Assembly (NCBI GenBank): GCA_905210845.1
Contig: CAJLYG010000101.1
Coordinates: 1-10,626, forward strand
Source of the DNA: an uncultured Prevotella sp.
GTDB taxonomy: Bacteria > Bacteroidota > Bacteroidia > Bacteroidales > Bacteroidaceae
Direction of reading: 5' to 3'
DNA length: 10,626 nucleotides
Shown here: positions 6,266-10,626 of the stretch, piece by piece
How positions within the stretch are numbered: position 1 is the stretch's first letter
Layout: every line of letters begins with the position of its first letter
Program-made: the position numbers and the translations under genes
The notes under the pieces: generated by a model
What the model was told of the DNA's origin: nothing
Database searches by the model: none
Seen by the model: only the letters and a program-made list of their open reading frames with translations

Positions 6266-7354
6266 ATGATGCAAATAAATAATGATTATTGCGTGATATT
6301 GGCTGGTGGGAAAGGCCGACGCCTATGGCCGTGCAGCCGGGAAAATTGCCCGAAGCAGTTTATTGATTTCTTCGGAACGGGAAGGACGCAATTGCAGCAG
6401 ACTTTCGACCGTATCTCGAAGATTGTGCCCACCGACCATATTTATATTAATACCAACCAAGATTACCTTCAGTTAGTCAGGGAACAATTGCCGGATGTCT
6501 CGGATGACAAAATCATGGCAGAGCCTATTCATCGTAATACCGCGCCCAGTGTTGCATGGGCTGCCCATCGTATCTTTCATGTGAATCCGGCCGCCAATCT
6601 CATCGTTTCTCCTTCTGATCAGGCGATGCAGAATGAGGAGGCTTTCGTGGAGAATTTGCATGAAGGCCTCCGTTTCGTGGAGCAGAACAATTGTCTTTTG
6701 ACTTTAGGCGTGAAACCGACTCGACCAGAGCCTGGATATGGATATATCCAATTGGGTGATCCTGTGTTGCATGATTTGTATAAGGTGAAGTCGTTTACGG
6801 AGAAACCTGAGCGGGAGTTTGCCAAGATCTTCATGGAAAGTGGGGAGTTCTATTGGAATACAGGTATCTTCCTTTCCAATGTCCGCTATCTGATGAATGT
6901 CTTTAATGATATGTTCCCTTCTGTGCTCCGACAGTTTGACGCAAAGCATCCAACCTTCTCCATAGAGGAAGAGAATGCTTATATTAAGGAGAATTTCCCT
7001 TCTTATCCTAACCTTTCCATGGATTATGGCGTCTTAGAGAAGTCGGACAATGTCTATGTGATGAAATGTGATTTTGGGTGGGCTGACCTTGGTACGTGGC
7101 ATAGTATTTATGAGGCGATGCAGAAAAGCGATGATGACAATGTGGTTATTGATAGTGACGTGGTCCTTGAAGACAGCCATCACAATGTGATTAAGATGCC
7201 TAAGGGAAAGTTGGCAGTGATCAATGGACTGGACGGATATATCATTGCCGAAAAGGATAATGTGCTCTTGATTTGCAAGAAAGAGGATTCTTCTGCTTTG
7301 ATCAGGAAGTACGTCAATGAAGTGCAATTAAGAAATGGAGATCAGTATGTCTGA
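6266..7354 (+). CDS. manC: mannose-1-phosphate guanylyltransferase (GDP-mannose pyrophosphorylase)
   Basis: Cytoplasmic enzyme converting mannose-1-phosphate and GTP to GDP-mannose and pyrophosphate (EC 2.7.7.13), the donor for mannose- and fucose-containing surface polysaccharides and glycoproteins. The protein has 362 residues. It shows the nucleotidyltransferase signature LAGGKGRRLWPCSR with PKQF (12-32), EPIHRNTAPS (86-95), PSDQ (116-119), FTEKP (177-181), EFYWNTGIF (194-202) and GWADLGTW (271-278), then a short C-terminal beta-helix region. It is the single-domain form without the fused phosphomannose isomerase domain of longer ManC proteins. The ATG at 6266 is followed directly by another at 6269, and either could start. 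It appears monocistronic. The final codons and stop lie inside the terminator hairpin. Confidence 0.93.
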   Translation: MMQINNDYCVILAGGKGRRLWPCSRENCPKQFIDFFGTGRTQLQQTFDRISKIVPTDHIYINTNQDYLQLVREQLPDVSDDKIMAEPIHRNTAPSVAWAAHRIFHVNPAANLIVSPSDQAMQNEEAFVENLHEGLRFVEQNNCLLTLGVKPTRPEPGYGYIQLGDPVLHDLYKVKSFTEKPEREFAKIFMESGEFYWNTGIFLSNVRYLMNVFNDMFPSVLRQFDAKHPTFSIEEENAYIKENFPSYPNLSMDYGVLEKSDNVYVMKCDFGWADLGTWHSIYEAMQKSDDDNVVIDSDVVLEDSHHNVIKMPKGKLAVINGLDGYIIAEKDNVLLICKKEDSSALIRKYVNEVQLRNGDQYV

Positions 7355-7378
7355 TCTCCATTTCTTTACTTATTCGTT
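7331..7378 (+). terminator. intrinsic terminator overlapping the 3' end of the ManC gene
   Basis: A perfect 15-bp stem, AGAAATGGAGATCAG (7331-7345) with CTGATCTCCATTTCT (7351-7365), and a 5-nt loop TATGT, followed by a T-rich tract. The last codons and the TGA (7352-7354) lie inside the hairpin. The convergent HIT gene stops at 7370, so the hairpin may also limit transcription on the minus strand, though the tract there is only TAATT. Confidence 0.88.
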
Positions 7379-7768
7379 TTTGAATTCTTTGTAAATCTTG
7401 TCCGCGATCTCCTGGAACTCTGCTTCAGAGAGTTTCAGGTGCTCTTTGCGGAAATCAACGTCCGCCTCAGAGTTGATGGGGATAAGGTGGATATGTGCGT
7501 GAGGTACCTCAAGACCGAGCACGACCTGTGCTACTTTCTTGCAGGGAAAAGCTTTCCGAAGGGCAATTGCCACCTTCTTGGCGAATATTTCGAATTCGCC
7601 AATCTCTTCATCGCTCATATCAAAGATATAGTCAACCTCACGGCGCGGGATCACTAAGGTGTGGCCTTTTGCCAACGGATTGATGTCCAAAAAGGCGTAG
7701 AACTTATCGTCTTCTGCACATTTATAGCTCGGAATCTCACCGGCTGCAATCTTCGAGAATATATCCAT
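7370..7768 (-). CDS. HIT family protein (Hint-like nucleoside phosphoramidase/hydrolase)
   Basis: Small cytoplasmic histidine-triad nucleotide-binding protein of 132 residues. Members of the Hint branch hydrolyse AMP-lysine or other phosphoramidates; the physiological substrate here is unknown. It shows the N-terminal IFSKIAAGEIPS, the core FLDINPLAKGHTLVIP (26-41) and the histidine triad HAHIHLIP (90-97, with H90, H92 and H94). The Cys of the usual IFCKI metal site is Ser here (IFSKI), so the zinc site of some Hint proteins is probably absent. It starts 23 bp after the greA stop on the same strand, with no promoter seen between, so greA-HIT is most likely one operon, a pairing I recall from other Bacteroidetes. 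Confidence 0.92.
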   Translation of the reverse strand: MDIFSKIAAGEIPSYKCAEDDKFYAFLDINPLAKGHTLVIPRREVDYIFDMSDEEIGEFEIFAKKVAIALRKAFPCKKVAQVVLGLEVPHAHIHLIPINSEADVDFRKEHLKLSEAEFQEIADKIYKEFKNE

Positions 7769-7791
7769 AATAGAAAACGTAAAAATGAAAG

Positions 7792-8259
7792 TTATTCGAT
7801 GGAGATCTTGTCAATACGGAGCTTAATCGTGCCACGCGGAATCTTAATTTCTGCGATGTCACCCACCTTCTTGTTCAGTAGTCCTTGGGCAATAGGAGTC
7901 TTGATGGAAATCTTGCCCTCCCGTAGGTTGGCTTCACTCTCACTGACAATTGTATAGGTCATTTTTGCCTTATTGGCCATGTTGGTCATTTCTACTTTCG
8001 ACAGGATCTGCACAGAATCCGTGCTCAGACGGGAGATGTCTACGATCTTGGCTTCCGTGATTGCCACTTTGAGTCTGTTGATCTTTTCCTCAAGATGAGC
8101 CTGTGCTTCCTTGGCTGCATCATACTCAGAGTTCTCACTCAGGTCACCCTTGTCACGAGCCTCTGCAATAGCGGCAGATGCCTTGGGGCGCTCTACAGTT
8201 TCTAACTGTTTCAACTCAGCTACGAGTTTGTCGTAGCCTTCTTGCGACATGTATGCCAT
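7792..8259 (-). CDS. greA: transcription elongation factor GreA
   Basis: Binds the secondary channel of RNA polymerase and stimulates cleavage of the 3' RNA end in backtracked complexes. The protein has 155 residues, the normal GreA length. The N-terminal coiled coil (about 1-75) has its acidic tip in ARDKGDLSENSEYDAA, with D39 and E42 matching the catalytic D41 and E44 of E. coli GreA. The C-terminal FKBP-like domain (about 80-155) contains TPIAQGLLNKKVGD. The frame is open upstream to 8379, but that extension starts at a non-ATG codon inside the promoter -7 box and is not conserved in kind; the start MAYMSQEGY at 8259 matches other Bacteroidales GreA proteins. The leader of about 110 nt contains a terminator-like hairpin, suggesting attenuation. 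Confidence 0.95.
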   Translation of the reverse strand: MAYMSQEGYDKLVAELKQLETVERPKASAAIAEARDKGDLSENSEYDAAKEAQAHLEEKINRLKVAITEAKIVDISRLSTDSVQILSKVEMTNMANKAKMTYTIVSESEANLREGKISIKTPIAQGLLNKKVGDIAEIKIPRGTIKLRIDKISIE

Positions 8260-8295
8260 AATTCTATAAATTAAATTAGTATTTCTTGCGGTGAC

Positions 8296-8338
8296 AATAA
8301 ATAAAGAATTCCGACAGCTTGTCTGGTTGTCGGAATTC
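8296..8338 (-). terminator. terminator-like hairpin in the greA leader (attenuator candidate)
   Basis: A perfect 11-bp stem, GAATTCCGACA (8306-8316) with TGTCGGAATTC (8328-8338), and an 11-nt loop. On the minus strand it is followed at once by TTTATTTATTG. It lies between the greA promoter and the greA ATG (8259). Transcripts ending here would be about 75 nt. The T-tract is interrupted, so termination is probably partial, which is needed for greA to be expressed. Confidence 0.6.
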
Positions 8339-8376
8339 CGTATCCTTTTTGTCTCCTTTGTTTTATCTTTCTTTTG

Positions 8377-8408
8377 CAAAGGTAGATATTTATGTCCGAA
8401 TAAACAAA
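8377..8408 (-). promoter_or_regulatory. sigma-ABfr promoter of greA-HIT
   Basis: On the minus strand, TTTG (8405-8408), 20 bp, then TACCTTTG (8377-8384), a full consensus match. The predicted start is near 8370, about 110 nt above the greA ATG. Confidence 0.8.
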
Positions 8409-8434
8409 TTTTTTTGAGAGAAAATTTGCTTGTA

Positions 8435-8450
8435 CTTGATATATATCAAG
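8435..8450. promoter_or_regulatory. FNR/CRP-type palindrome between the greA and sRNA promoters
   Basis: CTTGATATATATCAAG is a perfect 16-bp palindrome that contains the exact FNR consensus TTGAT-N4-ATCAA. Its centre lies roughly 72 bp above the predicted greA start and 81 bp above the predicted sRNA start, so it could serve either divergent unit. The regulator is not identified. Confidence 0.5.
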
Positions 8451-8486
8451 AAAAATAGCTTTCCTGTTAATTTTTCCTTCGTAATC

Positions 8487-8517
8487 TTGGAAACGCATGA
8501 GAATAGAGCTATTTTTG
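8487..8517 (+). promoter_or_regulatory. sigma-ABfr promoter of the small RNA
   Basis: TTG (8487-8489), 20 bp, then TATTTTTG (8510-8517), an exact TAnnTTTG box. The predicted start is near 8524. No protein gene follows on this strand. Confidence 0.75.
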
Positions 8518-8523
8518 CATAGT

Positions 8524-8584
8524 GTTTTTCATAGTATTAGATTTAAGGTTAACAAGGTTGGGACTCGGCGGAGCCCCTTTTTTT
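8524..8584 (+). ncRNA. candidate stand-alone small RNA (about 60 nt)
   Basis: A complete short transcription unit: consensus promoter, about 36 nt with little structure containing AGATTTAAGGTTAACAAGG (8539-8557), then a terminator. There is no credible coding sequence within it and no plus-strand gene downstream, so it is not a leader here. It is divergent from greA. The segment feels familiar to me from Bacteroidales intergenic regions, but I could not verify that. One described class with the same build (Bacteroidetes promoter, short RNA, terminator) is the Bacteroidales-1 RNA, which could be tested; I do not claim identity. Confidence 0.6.
8560..8584 (+). terminator. intrinsic terminator of the small RNA
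   Basis: GGGaCTC (8560-8566) pairs with GAGcCCC (8571-8577) with one internal mismatch and a GGCG loop, followed by seven T (8578-8584). Confidence 0.85.
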
Positions 8585-8675
8585 ATGTCTTTTCGTAAAA
8601 GAGAAATAAACTAAAAATGGGGATTAGCTTACTGTTACGGGTAATAAGACTCAATTTGGAAACATGTGCACAAGT

Positions 8676-8760
8676 TTCCAACCTCGTGTCAACCTTTGTC
8701 AACCTATAATCAGGTTGCAAGCCTGATAAACACTGGGCTTTGACAACCTGTCAACCTATT
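8676..8760. repeat. CAACCT repeat cluster with an internal hairpin
   Basis: CAACCT occurs at 8679, 8690, 8700, 8744 and 8752. In four copies the unit is GTCAACCT or GACAACCT. The reverse complement AGGTTG occurs at 8712 inside a hairpin, ATCAGG (8709-8714)/CCTGAT (8722-8727). Intervals are 11, 10, 44 and 8 bp. The rest of 8585-8775 has no recognisable gene; a 30-codon frame (8617-8709) runs across part of the cluster but has no supporting features. Confidence 0.5.
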
Positions 8761-8775
8761 TACAAAAAAATGTTT

Positions 8776-8820
8776 GTTAAGAAAAAGAGGATGTATCAGA
8801 ATTTTGATGCACCCTCTTTT
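8776..8820 (-). terminator. intrinsic terminator of the 8849-9472 gene
   Basis: AAAAGAGG (8783-8790) pairs with CCTCTTTT (8813-8820), then after one mismatch TGTATCAG pairs with TTGATGCA (two G-U pairs) around an AATT loop. On the minus strand the stem runs into CTTTTTCTTAAC. It lies 28 bp beyond the stop codon. Confidence 0.8.
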
Positions 8821-8848
8821 GGATCCTTAAAATTGGATCTAAATGATC

Positions 8849-9472
8849 TTATAGATCAAATTTATATCCCAAGGAAATCTGGAAGACACTGTTTTTCCCG
8901 TCTACATTGTCTCCCCATAGTTTCGTAACGCCCCAATTGTAACGTGCATCCAAAACAAATCCGTTGTATTCGTAGGAGAGTCCTACGGGGATGGACAGAT
9001 CAACGCTCTTTGCTTCTGGCATGCCAATCTCATCAGGATCGAAGTCTCCGCTACCGCTGAATCCGGCGAATCCAGCTTTCACATGATATTTGTCGTTGAC
9101 GTTGAACCCAGGCTGTAGACCGAGCTTAACGGCAAGTCCTTTGACAACATATACATTCGCAAGGATAGGAATGTTAATATAGTCTTCCTTGCAGGTAGCA
9201 TCGAGAGAGGCTCCCTTATATGTCAAAGAACCTTTGGCTCCTTGCATCGAGTACAGGGCACCGAATGACACGCTGAACATGTCAGTTGCCTGATATTCGA
9301 ATTCTGCTCCTGCGGCTACGCCATAACGGGGATCTGAATCGTCTAAATCGGTAATGTTTGCAATGTTTAAACCCACCATCGGCTTGATGGAGATACTTCC
9401 TACACTGTGCTGCGCAAGGGCAGGCGTCAATGATGATAGTAAAATAACTGCTGCTAATACAATCTTTTTCAT
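8849..9472 (-). CDS. outer-membrane beta-barrel protein (PorT-like, OMP_b-brl_2 type), first paralogue
   Basis: Predicted small outer-membrane beta-barrel; function unknown. It has 207 residues from the start MKKIVLAAVILLSSLTPALAQ, a clear signal peptide with cleavage after ALA. The mature part shows alternating amphipathic strands: KPMVGLNIANI, YGVAAGAEFEYQ, FSVSFGALYSMQG, YINIPILANVYV, GLAVKLGLQPGFNVN, SIPVGLSYEYNGFVLDARYNWG and FQISLGYKFDL at the C-terminus. An ATG at 9529 in the same frame would lie only about 4 nt from the predicted transcript start and would bury the signal peptide, so 9472 is preferred. Compared with the neighbour at 9689-10234 it has two extra loops, one Gly/Asp-rich (around FAGFSGSGDFDPDEIG). 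It has its own promoter and terminator. Confidence 0.88.
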   Translation of the reverse strand: MKKIVLAAVILLSSLTPALAQHSVGSISIKPMVGLNIANITDLDDSDPRYGVAAGAEFEYQATDMFSVSFGALYSMQGAKGSLTYKGASLDATCKEDYINIPILANVYVVKGLAVKLGLQPGFNVNDKYHVKAGFAGFSGSGDFDPDEIGMPEAKSVDLSIPVGLSYEYNGFVLDARYNWGVTKLWGDNVDGKNSVFQISLGYKFDL

Positions 9473-9497
9473 ATTTCTTGAATTTATTGTTACTATA

Positions 9498-9508
9498 GGG
9501 CATTGCCC
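9498..9508 (-). promoter_or_regulatory. conserved leader mini-hairpin GGGC-N3-GCCC, first paralogue
   Basis: GGGC (9498-9501), ATT, GCCC (9505-9508). It lies exactly 25 nt above the ATG and 31 nt below the -7 box, the same distances as in the paralogous gene, although the flanking leader bases have diverged. Confidence 0.5.
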
Positions 9509-9539
9509 TTTGTTATAAAATGTCCTCATTCTTTCTTTG

Positions 9540-9547
9540 CAAAGTTA
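9540..9547 (-). promoter_or_regulatory. promoter -7 box of the first beta-barrel gene
   Basis: TAACTTTG on the minus strand is an exact TAnnTTTG box. No TTG is seen 19-21 bp upstream, so its strength is uncertain. Confidence 0.6.
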
Positions 9548-9638
9548 AAGATATTCACGCAATGGAAGCGAGATTGTCTATTAAAATACGTTAATGCTTC
9601 GTATTCCGTATATTAAAAAGGGAGAATGGAACAAGCAG

Positions 9639-9670
9639 GAAGGGGATCTCCTTCTCGGGAAATCCCCTTC
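9639..9670 (-). terminator. probable terminator of the second beta-barrel gene
   Basis: A perfect 9-bp stem, GAAGGGGAT (9639-9647) with ATCCCCTTC (9662-9670), 18 bp beyond the stop codon. A strong T-run is not immediate; TTTTT comes about 20 nt later on the minus strand. Confidence 0.55.
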
Positions 9671-9688
9671 GAATGAAATGGTTGTCTC

Positions 9689-10234
9689 TTACAAGTCGAT
9701 CTTATAACCCACAGTGAACTGGAATACGCTATTCTTGCAGTCGTAGTTGTCTAAGACCTTGGTCACGCCGAAGTTATAGCGGGCATCCAATACGAAATGG
9801 TTGAATTCATAGGAAAGTCCAACGGGAATGGAAAGGTCGGTTGACTTTACACCGTTATAATCATCGTCATTGACATTAAAACTGGGCTGCAACCCGAGTT
9901 TTACGGCAAGCCCTGGAGCAACATATACATTTGCCAAGACCGGCAGGTTGATGTAGTCAAACTCTGCATGCTTCTCGCCCTGTTGGGAATAGATACCCCC
10001 CAAAGTGAGGCTGAACATCGGTGTGAACCGAAACTCGAACTCTGCTCCTGTAGCTAAGCCGATGCGGGTATCACCGTCTGATTTGGTCAGATCGGCAACA
10101 TTCAACCCCACTTTCGGAATGATCGATACTGAGGTAGTGGAACTACTACGACGAGTATAGGTAGACCTGCGTTGCGCGAACGTTGATGTGAGGGTTGTCA
10201 TCAGAATCATTACAATTAACACTAACTTTTTCAT
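9689..10234 (-). CDS. outer-membrane beta-barrel protein (PorT-like), second paralogue
   Basis: Predicted small outer-membrane beta-barrel of 181 residues; function unknown. The signal peptide is MKKLVLIVMILMTTLTSTFAQ. It is followed by a Ser/Thr/Arg-rich stretch (about 22-37, RRSTYTRRSSSTTS) absent from the paralogue. Most strands align with the neighbour: PKVGLNVADLT, TGAEFEFRF, YINLPVLANVYV, GLAVKLGLQPSFNVND, DLSIPVGLSYEF, FVLDARYNFGVTK and a C-terminal VFQFTVGYKIDL. An upstream TTG codon (10240) is in frame, but the ATG at 10234 is the natural start. The pair is a tandem duplication on the same strand. Each copy has its own promoter and terminator, so they can be expressed independently. 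Confidence 0.88.
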   Translation of the reverse strand: MKKLVLIVMILMTTLTSTFAQRRSTYTRRSSSTTSVSIIPKVGLNVADLTKSDGDTRIGLATGAEFEFRFTPMFSLTLGGIYSQQGEKHAEFDYINLPVLANVYVAPGLAVKLGLQPSFNVNDDDYNGVKSTDLSIPVGLSYEFNHFVLDARYNFGVTKVLDNYDCKNSVFQFTVGYKIDL

Positions 10235-10259
10235 ACTCAATTGAATTTCGTTATACTTC

Positions 10260-10270
10260 GGGCAAAGCCC
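10260..10270 (-). promoter_or_regulatory. conserved leader mini-hairpin GGGC-N3-GCCC, second paralogue
   Basis: GGGC (10260-10263), AAA, GCCC (10267-10270). It lies 25 nt above the ATG and 31 nt below the -7 box, matching the first paralogue exactly. The loop bases differ while both stem arms are kept. Confidence 0.5.
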
Positions 10271-10301
10271 TTATCCTTGATAAAAATTTTAATAACTGTT
10301 G

Positions 10302-10331
10302 CAAAGATATAAGAGTTGCCTGGAATTGCAA
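10302..10331 (-). promoter_or_regulatory. sigma-ABfr promoter of the second beta-barrel gene
   Basis: On the minus strand, TTG (10329-10331), 19 bp, then TATCTTTG (10302-10309). The predicted start is near 10296, giving a leader of about 60 nt. Confidence 0.75.
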
Positions 10332-10404
10332 TCGAAAATTAAGTTAATAAATATCAATGACCTCGTTTTATTTCTGTTTGGGGAATTTTTCTACAAAAAC
10401 GTTC

Positions 10405-10421
10405 AATTTGATTTACAAATT
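10405..10421 (-). terminator. weak candidate terminator of the right-edge gene
   Basis: AATTTG (10405-10410) pairs with CAAATT (10416-10421) around a 5-nt loop, 5 bp beyond the stop codon. On the minus strand it is followed by AACGTTTTTG. The stem is AT-rich and short. The rest of 10332-10404 shows nothing recognisable. Confidence 0.3.
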
Positions 10422-10425
10422 AATG

Positions 10426-10626
10426 TCACTTCCATGTGTCTATCTGGTAGGTCTTCCCCTTTTCCGTCTTGAAAGAGCAGACATGATTGACGATATGCGC
10501 GCCCATGACTTTCCCGCCTACCTTGACTTTTACCTTTCCTGACTTGAGGGGATGATAGATCCGGCATGTCCCTCCTTGCTCACTGGTAATCGTGACATGA
10601 CTGGCCGTATGCCCGTCATAGTCTGC
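10426..10626 (-). CDS. C-terminal fragment of a gene entering from the right edge (possible secreted glycosidase)
   Basis: An open frame of 66 codons runs from the window edge to a TGA at 10426-10428. Visible pattern: SHVTITSEQGGTCRIYHPL (9-27), GKVKVKVGGKVMGAHIVN (30-47), then CSFKTEKGKTYQIDTWK to the end. Alternating beta-strands with Gly-rich turns and a final 'F.TEKGKTY.I' strand look like the small C-terminal beta-domain that closes several Bacteroidales glycoside hydrolases, GH95-type among them. That resemblance is from memory and only suggestive. The catalytic part lies outside the window. That the frame is a real gene is supported by codon usage like its neighbours, a clean beta pattern and the stop just before an AT-rich gap. 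Confidence 0.6.
   Translation of the reverse strand, partial: ADYDGHTASHVTITSEQGGTCRIYHPLKSGKVKVKVGGKVMGAHIVNHVCSFKTEKGKTYQIDTWK

Noticed and set aside
6005..6274. Open frames overlapping the tRNA-Leu gene on either strand
   Set aside because: The tRNA structure, promoter and terminator fully explain this stretch, and the translated products have no protein features.
8260..8379. 40-codon N-terminal extension of GreA
   Set aside because: It begins at a non-ATG codon within the promoter -7 box and runs through the leader hairpin; GreA of normal length starts at 8259.
8585..8709. Tiny open frames after the sRNA terminator (9 and 30 codons)
   Set aside because: Too short, with no promoter of their own; the longer one is built partly from the CAACCT repeats.
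9473..9529. 19-codon extension of the first beta-barrel protein
   Set aside because: It would start within a few bases of the predicted transcript start and place residues before a complete signal peptide.

Overview
This window looks like chromosomal DNA of a Bacteroidales bacterium, most likely a Prevotella-type genome. Almost every transcription unit is preceded by the Bacteroidetes sigma-ABfr promoter (TTG or TTTG, 19-20 bp, TAnnTTTG), start codons lack clear Shine-Dalgarno sequences, and the galactanase ends in the short 'LSG...RGIYI..GKK' tail common in Prevotella secreted proteins. No insertion sequence, integrase, phage gene or CRISPR array was seen.

Layout. At 1-501 is the 3' part of a PstB-type phosphate ABC ATPase. 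It converges, with overlapping stop codons, on a secreted GH53 endo-beta-1,4-galactanase gene (498-1817, minus). Next comes a dps ferritin gene (1982-2461, minus) with its own terminator, a consensus promoter and an OxyR-like operator. The long gap 2517-3093 holds a hairpin-rich stretch and a promoter that fires into a potential perfect three-way-junction RNA leading a two-gene operon (3094-4918) of secreted carboxypeptidase-regulatory-like proteins. A secreted single-chain aspartic protease with two DTG motifs (4939-5784, minus) converges on that operon.

The centre is housekeeping: tRNA-Leu(CAA) (minus) with its own promoter and terminator, a mannose-1-phosphate guanylyltransferase gene (plus) whose terminator overlaps its last codons, and a greA-HIT operon (minus). 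The greA leader contains a terminator-like hairpin between promoter and start codon. Head to head with greA is an apparently stand-alone sRNA unit of about 60 nt with its own promoter and intrinsic terminator. An FNR-consensus palindrome lies between the two promoters, and a cluster of CAACCT repeats follows the sRNA.

The right end carries tandem paralogous outer-membrane beta-barrel genes (minus) whose 5' leaders keep identical geometry, and then the C-terminal 66 codons of a gene running in from the right edge, possibly a glycosidase.

The galactanase and barrels fit a gut polysaccharide degrader, dps with its OxyR-like site fits an anaerobe coping with oxygen, and ManC supplies GDP-mannose for surface glycans. 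The most interesting unexplained signals are RNA-level: the junction leader at 2957-3024, the greA leader hairpin, the sRNA at about 8524-8584 and the conserved mini-hairpin leaders of the barrel genes. All structures were paired by hand and none was folded or searched computationally.
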